Positions 22,319 through 31,067 of a stretch of 64,000 nt of DNA are shown one piece after another; positions within the stretch are counted from its first letter, which is position 1; every line of letters starts with the position of its first letter. A model generated the notes under the pieces. That model was not told the DNA's origin, searched no databases, and saw only the letters and a program-made list of their open reading frames with translations. The stretch lies in contig NW_026973571.1 of NCBI RefSeq assembly GCF_963855985.1, forward strand, positions 290,001 to 354,000, written 5' to 3'. The DNA is from Ostrinia nubilalis. Lineage: Eukaryota; Arthropoda; Insecta; Lepidoptera; Crambidae. A program made the position numbers and the translations under genes.

Positions 22319-25300
22319 TTATAAATCTAACCGTCTTGGGGGTCTTATAACTCTTCCAAACCTAGAGCGCCTTGTACCTGGAGTTGTATGCTCTTCAATA
22401 GACGGTGACACTGTATGTGATGTTGGAGATGTATCGACATCTGGACTTCTTTTTATCATCTCTTGAGATACAGTTTGAGGTGACTGCGGAGGCTTCAAAA
22501 TATGTTGTCTGTTTCTCCTTCCTATAAATCCATCAGGCCCTTCAACAGTATAAGATCTAGGCTGATCACATTTAGATCTTACTGTACCTGTGATCCATGG
22601 AGTATCTGGCATTTTCTTAAAATAGACTTTATCTCCTTCTTGTAGTTCTGGTAATGTTCTAGTTTTCCTGTCATAGTAATCTTTCATTTTCTTCTTATTT
22701 TCTTCCTTTGTTTTTACATATTCTTGAAACTTAACTGTTTTTGGTTTTAAATTCTTTGTGACTGTAGGTAATTGTGTTCTAAGTGAACGTGACATTAACA
22801 ATTGTGCTGGAGATGGTAAGTTTCCTCTAGGTGTATTTCTGAATTGAAGCAGAGCAAGATATGGATCTGTTCCGGACTCTTCAGACTTGGTAAGTAAACG
22901 TTTACATATCTTTACTCCTGACTCTACCAACCCATTAGACCTTGGCACATAAGGACTTGACGTATTGTGGTGAATTCCCCACTCAAAAACAAAATTCTTA
23001 AACTCGGCTGAATTAAATGGAGGCCCATTATCTGAAAACAATTCGATAGGGATACCATGTCTACTAAAAATACTTTTCAGTGAAACAATTACTGTTTTGG
23101 CGTTAGTACTAGCTACTGACATTAGTTCAATAAAATTTGAGTAGTAATCTTGTACCACTATATATTTCCTAGATCTATAATCCATGAAATCGACACCAAC
23201 TTTTTCCCATGGTAGTAATGTGACGTCATGTGGAATAAGTGGTTCTGGAGCATTTGAACTTCTGTGTGACAAGCAAGTATGACAAGACTGTACGATATTT
23301 TTTATATCAGTTGACATAAATGGCCAAAATACATGACCTCTAGCAAACGCTTTTGACCTTTCAATACCTAAATGACCACTGTGTATTATTTTCAAAATGT
23401 CTGGCCTTAATTTTTTAGGTATGACTATACTGTTACTTCTGAAAACCAGATCATTTTCTGTATGTAAATCAAATCTATACTGCCAATATTCGTGCAAATC
23501 TTTGTGAACTTGACTTTTACTTGACGGCCATCCTTCTTTACAGTATTTTTTCAAAATCTGCAGACTTTCATCTTCATTAGTACCTTTGACTAACCACTCT
23601 AAGCGTTCTGATGAGACTGGTAATGACTTTATCAATAGATTTACATGAACAACTATATCATCATCTAATTCGTCTGAACTTGTTTCAGGAAGCGCTGCTC
23701 TAGACAAAGTATCAGCAATATACATGTGACTACCTTTTTTGTAAACGACATTTAGACTATAAGGTTGTATTTTCAACATCATTCTTTGAAGACGTGTTGG
23801 GACTTCGACTAAAGGCTTTTTAAACAATGTTATTAGAGGAGCATGATCTGTCTCTACAGTGACGGTTTGTCCATATATAAATTGATGGAACTTAATGCAT
23901 GCAAAAACTATAGAATAGAGTTCTTTCTCTATTTGAGCCATTCTTTTCTGAGAATCAGTTAATGTTTTTGAAGCATAATATACGGGATGTTGATTTTGCA
24001 ACAACACCGCACCAACAGCACTGCTACTAGCATCACTTTGTAGGACAATAGGATCACGAACATTAAAATGTGACAACACTGGGACTTTACATATTAGTTG
24101 TTTGAGACGACAAAATGCAGCTTCATGATTAGCAGTCCACTGCCAATCAGTAGATTTTTTCAGCAACTGACGAAGAACTTCTGTCTCACCTGCCATATTT
24201 TTAATAAAGGGACTCAAATAATTGAGCATACCTAAAAATCTCTGTAGATCTTTTAGACAAGTAGGCGACGGCATATCTTTGATTGCTCTGACTTTATCCG
24301 GATCAGCTGTGATTCCGTCTGCTGAAAATATATGTCCAAGATACTTAATACTCTCTTTGGCAAATGTACATTTTTCTTTGTTAAATTTGACATTGAATTC
24401 TTTTGCTCTATTAAATACCATGTTAAGACGATCATTATGTTCCATTTTAGTTTTTCCACTGACTAGGATGTCATCGCTGTACACCGCTACTCCAGGTATG
24501 TCACCAAATATTTCCGTCATGACTCTGTGAAAATATTCTGGAGCACAGTTGACACCGAACGGGAGACGCTTAAAACGATAACGGCCAAATGGTGTGTTGA
24601 ACGTTGTGAGGTATGAACTCTTGTCAGACAATTTACACATCCAGAATCCGCTACTTGCATCCAGGGTGGAATAGAATTTCGCTCCTGCCACCTTGGCGCG
24701 AACCATATCAACAGATGGGATAGGATAGTGAGTCCTTTTTATGGCTTTATTTAGATTTCGGGGGTCTAAACATACCCGTAACTGACCATTTTTCTTTTCA
24801 ATTAAAACCAAAGAACTCACCCACTCTGTTGGCTCTGTGACTTTGACAATGACATCCATTTTTTCTAATTTCTCGAGTTCTTGTTGAAGCTTCTGATGTA
24901 ATGCGAATGGTACCTTCCTCGGAGCATCGACTTTTGGCTGGACTTCAGGACTCGTAGTTATGTGGCACTCACCAGGAAGACAACCCAGACCGGTAAAAAC
25001 AGATTTATTACATTCAATAAGTTTATTTATATTTATATTTTGTGACTGACTTGACTGTGGTGGAAGTGACTGTGACTGACTCTTAGTGACTTTAGAACAT
25101 AATTCTTGACTTGGATTTGACTCATTTTGATTTAAATTAGAAGACAATTGACTGATATCACAATCTGACATTTGCATGTTTGTAGAATCCACACAAAAAA
25201 CTCTTTTAATTAATCCAATATCTGAGCAAGTAAGTTTACCTAATACAGTTGGAGAGTTGACATTTGCAATTATAAAATTAATTTCTTTTGACATATAAGT

Positions 25301-26407
25301 ATCATTAAATTTAAATTCACACTTTAGGTTTTGTTGACCTAGGACTTCTAGACTATTTCCAGTGTAAGACTTTATTTTGATATTAGTTTCAGACAGTGCA
25401 CTCTTAATATTAAGTGAATCATAGACATCTTTGGACATAATATTGACATCACTGCCTGTATCAATAATACAATTTATATGAGAATTATTTATAGTTAAAT
25501 TAATTGACCATTCACTTGATGATGACTTGGATGACTGAATATGACCTATAAACATTTCATTTGACTGTACCTGTTCTGTATTATCATCTGACTCGACATA
25601 CTTTACTGACTTTGACTTCACTGAACGACAACAAACAGCATAATGACCCACTTTATCACATTTCCTACATTTCACACCCAATGCCGGACACTTTTGACGA
25701 TGAACTTGGCTGCATCTGGAACACACCTTTCTTGATTGTTGACTTTCATTCCGAGACTTGGCTGTATTTTGTGACTTTGTTCTCGACTGACGTGACTGAT
25801 GCGACTGATGTGATTTACTGTATAGAACTGACTGATGTTCCGCTGCCAATTCGTCAGTGTGGTTTCTTGAAGCAAGCATGGCCTTAGCCACCTCTAATGC
25901 CTTGTCTAAGTTCAGCGTGTCTTCTAGGAGCAGTTTCTCTCTAATATAGTTATATTTCTGGTGCATATTGCATATGAACATTATCTTCACAAGACGTTCT
26001 TGTAAGTCACCTAATTCGCAATTTTGTGACCTCAGTTTCAGAGTACAAACAAAATCATCTAGACTTTCTTGTTCACTTTGTTTATATGTGAAGAAGTTGT
26101 GACATTCATAGGTAACATTTGCTTTTGGCGCAAAGTACTGTTGAAACATTTCAACCAGCTCGTCGTATTTGATGCTTTCATCGCTCTTCCCGAACGTGTT
26201 GAATATGTCTACACCTTTTTCCCCAATGGTGTGAAGGAATAGGGCGACTTTTCGATCATCAGACTCTTCACTCATATCCGACGCACGTAGGTATAATTTG
26301 AAGGATTGAACCCATTTTTTCCACTGCATTGACATATTTCCAGACATGAGCATGGGCTGCGGACCACTCATACTTGTTATTTTCTTGGGCTTTTCTTGAG
26401 ACGCCAT
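22319..26407 (-). CDS. GY-2 gag-pol polyprotein (about 1362 aa)
   Basis: One uninterrupted frame. I start it at the methionine of MASQEKPKK (26407) rather than the upstream in-frame one at 26467, because the latter lies almost at the LTR edge. Order: gag; cysteine/histidine knuckles near residues 230-256 (CRKCDKVGHYAVCC); protease with IIDTGSD near 317; RT with FSTLDASSGF and the YSDD active site near 640; RNase H with SDASSSAVGAVLL near 792; integrase with HHCC (CHTCLSHR) and a D,D35E triad at about 1072, 1128 and 1163. The YSDD variant instead of YVDD or YADD is a point to note. All catalytic residues are present, so the copy may encode active enzymes. Confidence 0.93.
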   Translation of the reverse strand: MASQEKPKKITSMSGPQPMLMSGNMSMQWKKWVQSFKLYLRASDMSEESDDRKVALFLHTIGEKGVDIFNTFGKSDESIKYDELVEMFQQYFAPKANVTYECHNFFTYKQSEQESLDDFVCTLKLRSQNCELGDLQERLVKIMFICNMHQKYNYIREKLLLEDTLNLDKALEVAKAMLASRNHTDELAAEHQSVLYSKSHQSHQSRQSRTKSQNTAKSRNESQQSRKVCSRCSQVHRQKCPALGVKCRKCDKVGHYAVCCRSVKSKSVKYVESDDNTEQVQSNEMFIGHIQSSKSSSSEWSINLTINNSHINCIIDTGSDVNIMSKDVYDSLNIKSALSETNIKIKSYTGNSLEVLGQQNLKCEFKFNDTYMSKEINFIIANVNSPTVLGKLTCSDIGLIKRVFCVDSTNMQMSDCDISQLSSNLNQNESNPSQELCSKVTKSQSQSLPPQSSQSQNININKLIECNKSVFTGLGCLPGECHITTSPEVQPKVDAPRKVPFALHQKLQQELEKLEKMDVIVKVTEPTEWVSSLVLIEKKNGQLRVCLDPRNLNKAIKRTHYPIPSVDMVRAKVAGAKFYSTLDASSGFWMCKLSDKSSYLTTFNTPFGRYRFKRLPFGVNCAPEYFHRVMTEIFGDIPGVAVYSDDILVSGKTKMEHNDRLNMVFNRAKEFNVKFNKEKCTFAKESIKYLGHIFSADGITADPDKVRAIKDMPSPTCLKDLQRFLGMLNYLSPFIKNMAGETEVLRQLLKKSTDWQWTANHEAAFCRLKQLICKVPVLSHFNVRDPIVLQSDASSSAVGAVLLQNQHPVYYASKTLTDSQKRMAQIEKELYSIVFACIKFHQFIYGQTVTVETDHAPLITLFKKPLVEVPTRLQRMMLKIQPYSLNVVYKKGSHMYIADTLSRAALPETSSDELDDDIVVHVNLLIKSLPVSSERLEWLVKGTNEDESLQILKKYCKEGWPSSKSQVHKDLHEYWQYRFDLHTENDLVFRSNSIVIPKKLRPDILKIIHSGHLGIERSKAFARGHVFWPFMSTDIKNIVQSCHTCLSHRSSNAPEPLIPHDVTLLPWEKVGVDFMDYRSRKYIVVQDYYSNFIELMSVASTNAKTVIVSLKSIFSRHGIPIELFSDNGPPFNSAEFKNFVFEWGIHHNTSSPYVPRSNGLVESGVKICKRLLTKSEESGTDPYLALLQFRNTPRGNLPSPAQLLMSRSLRTQLPTVTKNLKPKTVKFQEYVKTKEENKKKMKDYYDRKTRTLPELQEGDKVYFKKMPDTPWITGTVRSKCDQPRSYTVEGPDGFIGRRNRQHILKPPQSPQTVSQEMIKRSPDVDTSPTSHTVSPSIEEHTTPGTRRSRFGRVIRPPRRLDL

Positions 26408-26465
26408 TTTTGAATTTACTTTTTGACCTTTTTGACGACAAAATTCCGGGCACGTAGAATTTATC

Positions 26466-26479
26466 ACACTCTGACACCA
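26466..26479 (-). promoter_or_regulatory. GY-2 primer-binding site
   Basis: Directly after the 5' LTR the minus strand reads TGGTGTCAGAGTG. The TGGTGTCAG start is complementary to the 3' end of leucine tRNAs (CTGACACCA), the primer type reported for mag-related elements. Complementarity beyond nine bases cannot be judged without the tRNA set of the species. Confidence 0.75.
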
Positions 26480-26668
26480 TGTAGTGTTTGGTGTATGAGT
26501 GAAAGACTATATTGTGAAGCGACTTGAGTTTATTCAGTATTATGAAATACATTACATTCAGTACAACCAATGTAAGACGATGACCAAAGACCAAAGACAA
26601 TGGAGCATGACGCCATCTTAAGATATAGTGTTATGCGTAACACTAGTGATGTGACTATTCTCATAACA
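26480..26668 (-). repeat. GY-2 5' LTR
   Basis: 189 bp, apparently identical to 21836-22024. It should contain the promoter and polyadenylation signals. I could not pick a confident TATA box. Confidence 0.95.
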
Positions 26669-27085
26669 TCCCGTACCCGTAAGAATTTTGCAATATCCTG
26701 TTGTAACTAAGCTTTAAGTTTACTAAGGTACCTGCATGCCAAATTTCAAGAGTCTATCTTACGCGGTTTAGATTTTTTCATACAAATGTTTTTTCCCGCT
26801 AACTCCCGTTCCCGTGGGAGTTTTGCAATATCCTGTTGTAACTAAGCTTTAAGTTTACTAAGGTACCTGCATGTCAAATTTCAAGAGTCTATCTTACGCG
26901 GTTTAGATTTTTTCATACAAATGTTTTTTCCCACTAACTCCCGTTCCCATGGGAATTTTGCAATATCCTGTTGTAACTAACCTTTAAGTTTACTAAGGTA
27001 CCTGCATGCCATTTTTCAAGCGTCTAACTTAAGCGGTTTAGATTTTTCGTACAAAAGGATTTTCCCGCTAATTCCCGTTTCCGTG
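26669..27085. repeat. About 134-bp tandem repeat within the interspersed repeat
   Basis: Three units each contain TTTTGCAATATCCTGTTGTAA and ACTAAGGTACCTGCATG and end in a TTTTCCC(G/A)CTAA(C/T)TCCCG phrase, with about 134-bp spacing. A partial unit at 21781-21835 lies left of GY-2, so the array was cut by the GY-2 insertion. Confidence 0.8.
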
Positions 27086-27329
27086 GGAATTCCTAAGTAT
27101 CCTATAACCTGCCCAGGAGTATGAAGAATAATTGTACCAAGTTTCGTTAAAATCCGTCAAGTGGTTTTTGTTTCTATAAGGAACATACAGACAGACAGAC
27201 AGACAGACAGACAAAAATTTTACTGATTGCATTTTTGGCATCAGTATCGATCACTAATCACCCCGTGATAGTTATTTTGAAAATATATTTCATGTACAGA
27301 ATTGACCTCTCTACAGATTTATTATAAGT

Positions 27330-27420
27330 ATAGATTGTCAATTAATTGTTTTGTGTTGGCCTCTGTGTCTGTCATACAGGGCAATAAATTCAAAGCAGTT
27401 TTTAAGTCAAAGGTCGACAT
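27330..27420 (-). pseudogene. GY-1 gag, N-terminal piece
   Basis: The methionine at 27420 opens MSTFDLKTALNLLPC, about 31 codons before the interspersed repeat begins. The frame upstream is closed by a TAA near 27535, and only a GTG could start earlier, so this methionine is the likely gag start. The downstream remainder is at 20964-21726. Confidence 0.7.
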
Positions 27421-27547
27421 GGTTACACTTGATTCACTTATCGACGTATCACTTTGACACAAATCCACAATTTCTTGGTATATGGCTAAAATATGCTTAC
27501 AATAATTTAATATCTCAGAGTTACAATCGCGCACTTAATGACACTTT

Positions 27548-27871
27548 TTACACAACACCAGGGGGGGGCTTTTTGGTAAACTGGCACACACAATTGGGTC
27601 CATTAGACGCTCCTGAAGCCGGTGCCCGTCGAAAAATGGAGTTCCTCAATGCCGCTCTGTTGATATGCCGCGTAATCCAGTTATAATGGCATATCTTATA
27701 AAATTTGTATGATAAATACAATATGCCCATGAAAATTATCAACAGGATGCATGTTAAGATGACATTGGTCCTGGACATATGATATTTCAAATCTGTCGCT
27801 GAAGCATCGTTGGACCCTCCTACAGCATTCTGGGCGATTATTACTTCTCCTTTTGATTTGCTGCTGCCCAT
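27548..27871 (-). CDS. GY-1 small ORF: putative myristoylated membrane protein (107 aa)
   Basis: Starts MGSSKSKGE, a good N-myristoylation-type sequence (glycine 2, small residue at 6). A hydrophobic span near residues 36-56 (ILTCILLIIFMGILYLSYKF) is followed by a basic, aromatic tail. The position between the primer-binding site and gag matches the extra 5' ORF known in some gypsy relatives of this group. Its role is not established; it could target gag to membranes. The frame is complete, with its own start and stop. No env gene is present downstream of pol. Confidence 0.6.
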   Translation of the reverse strand: MGSSKSKGEVIIAQNAVGGSNDASATDLKYHMSRTNVILTCILLIIFMGILYLSYKFYKICHYNWITRHINRAALRNSIFRRAPASGASNGPNCVCQFTKKPPPGVV

Positions 27872-28060
27872 GATGATACAGTATAAACTTTTTCACTTAG
27901 TTCAAACGGAATAAACTTGTAATAACTGTCCGAATCGGCCACGAAATTGTCTTCAACTGATCTATCCATTGTTCACTTTAATAAATCTCACCAGTTACAT
28001 GTTAAAAAAATCCACTCTCAATTTAGTTAACCGCGTCGTATTACTGTTTGCGCGAACCCG

Positions 28061-28082
28061 AGGCGTCCAGGCAGGGTCGCCA
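28061..28082 (-). promoter_or_regulatory. GY-1 primer-binding site
   Basis: Adjacent to the 5' LTR the minus strand reads TGGCGACCCTGCCTGGACGC. A TGGCGACC start is the arginine-tRNA type used by 412/mdg1 relatives. The match beyond the first eight bases is unverified. Confidence 0.75.
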
Positions 28083-28222
28083 TGTACGGGAGGTATTAGA
28101 GATGAAATCAAACAACAACGTCTGGATACAAACTGATCTTCTATTCAATAAAATATGCGATTATATATTGTTATAAAATGAGGTTACACGTGTATGATTA
28201 ATATTCTTATACTACCACTACA
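28083..28222 (-). repeat. GY-1 5' LTR
   Basis: 140 bp, TGTACGGGAGG...CCACTACA on the plus strand; differs from the other LTR at the sixth base (G versus C). Followed by the right-hand ACAT of the target duplication. Confidence 0.9.
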
Positions 28223-28226
28223 ACAT

Positions 28227-28418
28227 AATAATATCTTTATTTGCTTAGACTGATTAAATTAGTTCTTACAAATCGTCAAATACTTATAAGTAACCTTTAC
28301 CTACACATCTTATTATCTTTAAAGCAAATACATAAGCCTCAAAATAACTCCCTTCGATTTAGAACAAAAAGCCAAGTATTCCAAATCAGTCCCTTCAGGT
28401 CCCCTTGACGACCGATAA
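28227..28418. other. Retroposon tail and unassigned spacer
   Basis: The first 115 bp match the minus-strand tail family at 18436 (ATATCTTTATTTGCTTAGAC, TTACAAATCGTC). The rest is unassigned. Confidence 0.4.
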
Positions 28419-29103
28419 GTCAAATGACCTTCCACTCAGCAAATTCTATGGAAGCTGCCTTTGAGCGTACCTATCTTGGGCATTGGCAGGCGTCATCATT
28501 CTGCGGAGGTCAACCTGTTACCTGACAATGGTTCCAGGGATGCGTCTGCCATTCACCTCCAAGCCGGTGCTTGCCCCTGCACCTGCAACGCCGTGCTTTA
28601 TTCAGCGTCTTAACACTCTTGACTGTCTAGCGCTGACCAAATAAGAATAGCAAAGTCAAGTGACTTTCCACTCAGCAAATTCTACGGAGGCTGCCTTTGA
28701 GCGTATCTTAGGCAGTGGTAGGCGTCATCAGACTGCGGAGGTCAACCTGTTACCTGACAATGGTTCCAGGGATGCGTCTGCCATTCACCTCCAAGCCGGT
28801 GCTTGCCCCTGCACATGCAACGCCGTGCTTTATTCAGCGTCTTAACACTCTTGACTGTCTAGCGCTGACCAAATAAGAATAGCAAAGTCAAGTGACTTTC
28901 CACTCAGCAAATTCTACGGAGGCTGCCTTTGAGCGTATCTTAGGCAGTGGCAGGCGTTATCAGACTGCGGAGGTCAACCTGTTACCTGACAATGGTTCCA
29001 GGGATGCGTCTGCCATTCACCTCCAAGCCGGTGCTTGTCCCTTCAACGCCGTGCTTTATTCAGCGTTTTAACACTCTTGACTGTCTAACGCTGACCAAAT
29101 AAA
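28419..29103. repeat. Tandem repeat, three units of about 234 bp
   Basis: Units start with GTCAA(G/A)TGAC(T/C)TTCCACTCAGC at 28419, 28655 and 28887. Each carries GGTCAACCTGTTACCTGACA and CTTAACACTCTTGACTGTC. Units two and three are nearly identical; unit one is more diverged and unit three has a short deletion near 29040. The open frames seen here are only repeat translations. Confidence 0.85.
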
Positions 29104-30157
29104 CCGAAATCCTGTTAAAACAGGTGCTGAAATTACCATATAAGGCACCGCTCAGCATGAGCCTGCTCCTCACAATATTCCTTCGCAAGAAGGACAGACC
29201 AAACAACCTATTCTATTAAACGTCCTAATCAGTAGATACAATTATGTAAGCATTGATCCGATCTGAAGTAGTTGAATGCTAAATTCTAAATCTGGATGCA
29301 GATACCAATCACAGAGACACCGCCGGCCTCTCCGCATGTCTTGTCAAGGTACCCTAAAATTATTAATCTCTCGTTCTCTACTGCATACCGAAAAACATTG
29401 ATACAATCACAAACTACTTACTAAACCTCGTCACCTTTGACAAACCAGACGAGACAGCAAGTACTAGAACGGAAGGTTAGTGTGTAACATTTTATCTTCT
29501 GGAACACTTTAAACCTTGTCAATTACGTGAACTTAGGTTCAACAAGTCGTCATCTCTAAGGGTATTGTCGGTAAATACGAAATCTATACGACTCAACAAG
29601 TGCCTATAATGGTAAGCTTGATCTCCAGTGAGGGCTCATCACAACTCGACCCCACACAACCGATCCAATACACAAGACTCCAGCCCAGCATCTCTTAACA
29701 ACCATCTGGATGTCTACAAAATATCAGAAATCATAATCAGCGATGGGGGATTTCTCATTCTTTCATTAATTTCATGTGCGTTCACTAATTTTGCTATCGG
29801 ACAATCAAAGCATAGCCTATACTCAAAACTAAGGGAGGAAGGGGCACATTCAGAGCCTCTATTGGAACTGTCTCTCTAACTTTTCAACTTGAAAAACATC
29901 ACCTCCTTCCGGTTCAGTCGGGTAAAAATAGCTCTGAGAGCGCAAAATATTATCTCCCAGGTCGATTCAATCAATTTTATCTGACGATCTAGGTCGATTT
30001 ACGGGGAAAACAACCTACTTAGTGGCATCTCCTGGGTTCAGATCCAAAGGTAAATATTCCAAAAGTTCGGGAAACTGGATATCCAGAGACCCCACAGAGA
30101 TTCACCAGCAGCCTTTGCAACGACTTCAACCAGGGTGGCTATGGTGGTAAACTAGGC
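29104..30157. other. Unassigned spacer
   Basis: About 1 kb between the 234-bp repeats and BEL-1. An 83-codon plus-strand frame (29628-29879) has a hydrophobic middle but no recognisable domain, and I do not call it. No repeat or RNA gene recognised. Confidence 0.35.
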
Positions 30158-30396
30158 TGTTGGCGCTTCTCGAGTCCTCGGGCTTCATCGAGATCGATCG
30201 GCCATCATCGGCTCCGCGCGAGGCGCCGGCACACTCCGTACGTGCCCGACGCCCACTCAGCCTCACGACCGTCACCGGTGTCAGACGCGGCCCTCCCACG
30301 TAGGCGCGAACTAGCGATATATATTTTACAATATTATACCTATGAAATACAGTCCGCTTTTAATTTATATATCTGAAGTCTAGTCAGACCCTAACA
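30158..30396 (+). repeat. BEL-1 5' LTR (putative)
   Basis: The right edge is set by CCTAACA followed by the TTGGTCCTTATC priming sequence. The left edge TGTTGGCGCTTC is the best TG start at a plausible length (239 bp). With no second LTR in the window, the left boundary is inferred. Confidence 0.55.
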
Positions 30397-31067
30397 TTGG
30401 TCCTTATCTCGCCGTCTACTCGTCTGGTTCCTGAGTGATCGCTGTACAACTGCGTGTCACCGTTCGTCGTGGACTTTGACCGGAACAACGTGGAACCGTC
30501 GTCACCTTAGCCGTGTGGAAGAGGATCCTGGAGCTGATGTCACCTTTTGTTGGGGAGTATACAGTTCATGCGTGAGTCGTTCCAATTAGTCGCTTCCCTA
30601 ATTGTCTATTTTTTTTCAACTTTGCCGAAAATCGTTCCTATTTGCCAACTTAATTCATATTTTCTCATTCATCGTCTTGCTTCTCACTTTATCAGCCCGC
30701 AAACCTACTATCTGTCTCTTTCTTTGCGTATTTTTTTGCAAGCTCGTGTTTACGTACACGCGGTCAATAACCCTAACGGGACCCGCCTTCCTTACGTAAT
30801 CGCACTAAACTGCATTGACTGCATCAATCAGCTGTTTGCGCGCTATTTATTCATTTTATTACGCATAATTTCCCTTTCTTTCATTAAACTTTACACGTGC
30901 TTGCTCAAATCAAAATGGCTATCATAAAATCTTTACTTAAAAAACGAAGCACGTATAAGTGTAAGCTTACAATCTTTACCAATTATTTAAATTTATTAAA
31001 CACTGGATCCACAATTTCAGAATTGCAACGTTGAGACCTCGAGGAACGCTTTAGTAGATTCAATGTT

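Larger units (their letters stand above)
21836..26668 (-). mobile_element. GY-2: intact young mag-like gypsy retrotransposon
   Basis: A complete 4.8-kb element. It has two 189-bp LTRs (21836-22024 and 26480-26668) in which I see no differences. The 5-bp duplication TCCCG flanks it (21831-21835 and 26669-26673). The PBS starts TGGTGTCAG next to the 5' LTR, the polypurine tract AAGGAGGA lies at the 3' LTR, and one long gag-pol frame is open. It was inserted inside a tandem unit of the surrounding repeat. The gag, zinc knuckle and single-frame layout fit the mag lineage, first known from the silkworm. Identical LTRs imply very recent insertion. Confidence 0.92.
21727..27329. mobile_element. Lepidopteran interspersed repeat inserted in GY-1 gag
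   Basis: The left end contains GGCCGCCCGCGACTTCGTGC. The right end contains a (CAGA)n run and the phrase CATCAGTATCGATCACTAAT. Both are widespread in lepidopteran genomes as I recall, probably from an RTE-like or other non-autonomous retroposon. The unit is about 0.77 kb without the GY-2 element that landed in it at 21836-26668. The gag frame resumes on each side. Its exact target duplication is unclear because of A/T-rich TATA-type edges. Confidence 0.65.
7583..28222 (-). mobile_element. GY-1: 412/mdg1-like gypsy LTR retrotransposon, split by nested insertions
   Basis: Two 140-bp LTRs (7583-7722 and 28083-28222) that appear to differ at about one base bound the element. A 4-bp duplication ACAT flanks it (7579-7582 and 28223-28226). 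In minus-strand order it has a primer-binding site, a small membrane ORF, gag, and a pol with protease, RT, RNase H and integrase. Gag ends in RG-rich repeats instead of zinc knuckles, and the PBS begins TGGCGACCC. Both traits, with the gag sequence, point to the 412/mdg1 lineage. Two foreign blocks (10527-19715 and about 21727-27329) interrupt it; the remaining parts collapse to about 5.9 kb. It also carries frameshifts, so it is dead. Confidence 0.88.

Noticed and set aside
22319..26407. Endogenous retrovirus with envelope
   Set aside because: After integrase only a short tail remains before the polypurine tract; no envelope frame, signal peptide or fusion motif is present.
29628..29879. 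83-codon plus-strand frame with a hydrophobic middle
   Set aside because: No domain, no signal of selection visible, and in a repeat-rich spacer.
30547..30927. 126-codon hydrophobic frame in the BEL-1 leader
   Set aside because: BEL/Pao elements lack a known gene here; the composition follows the T-rich sequence and there are overlapping frames.
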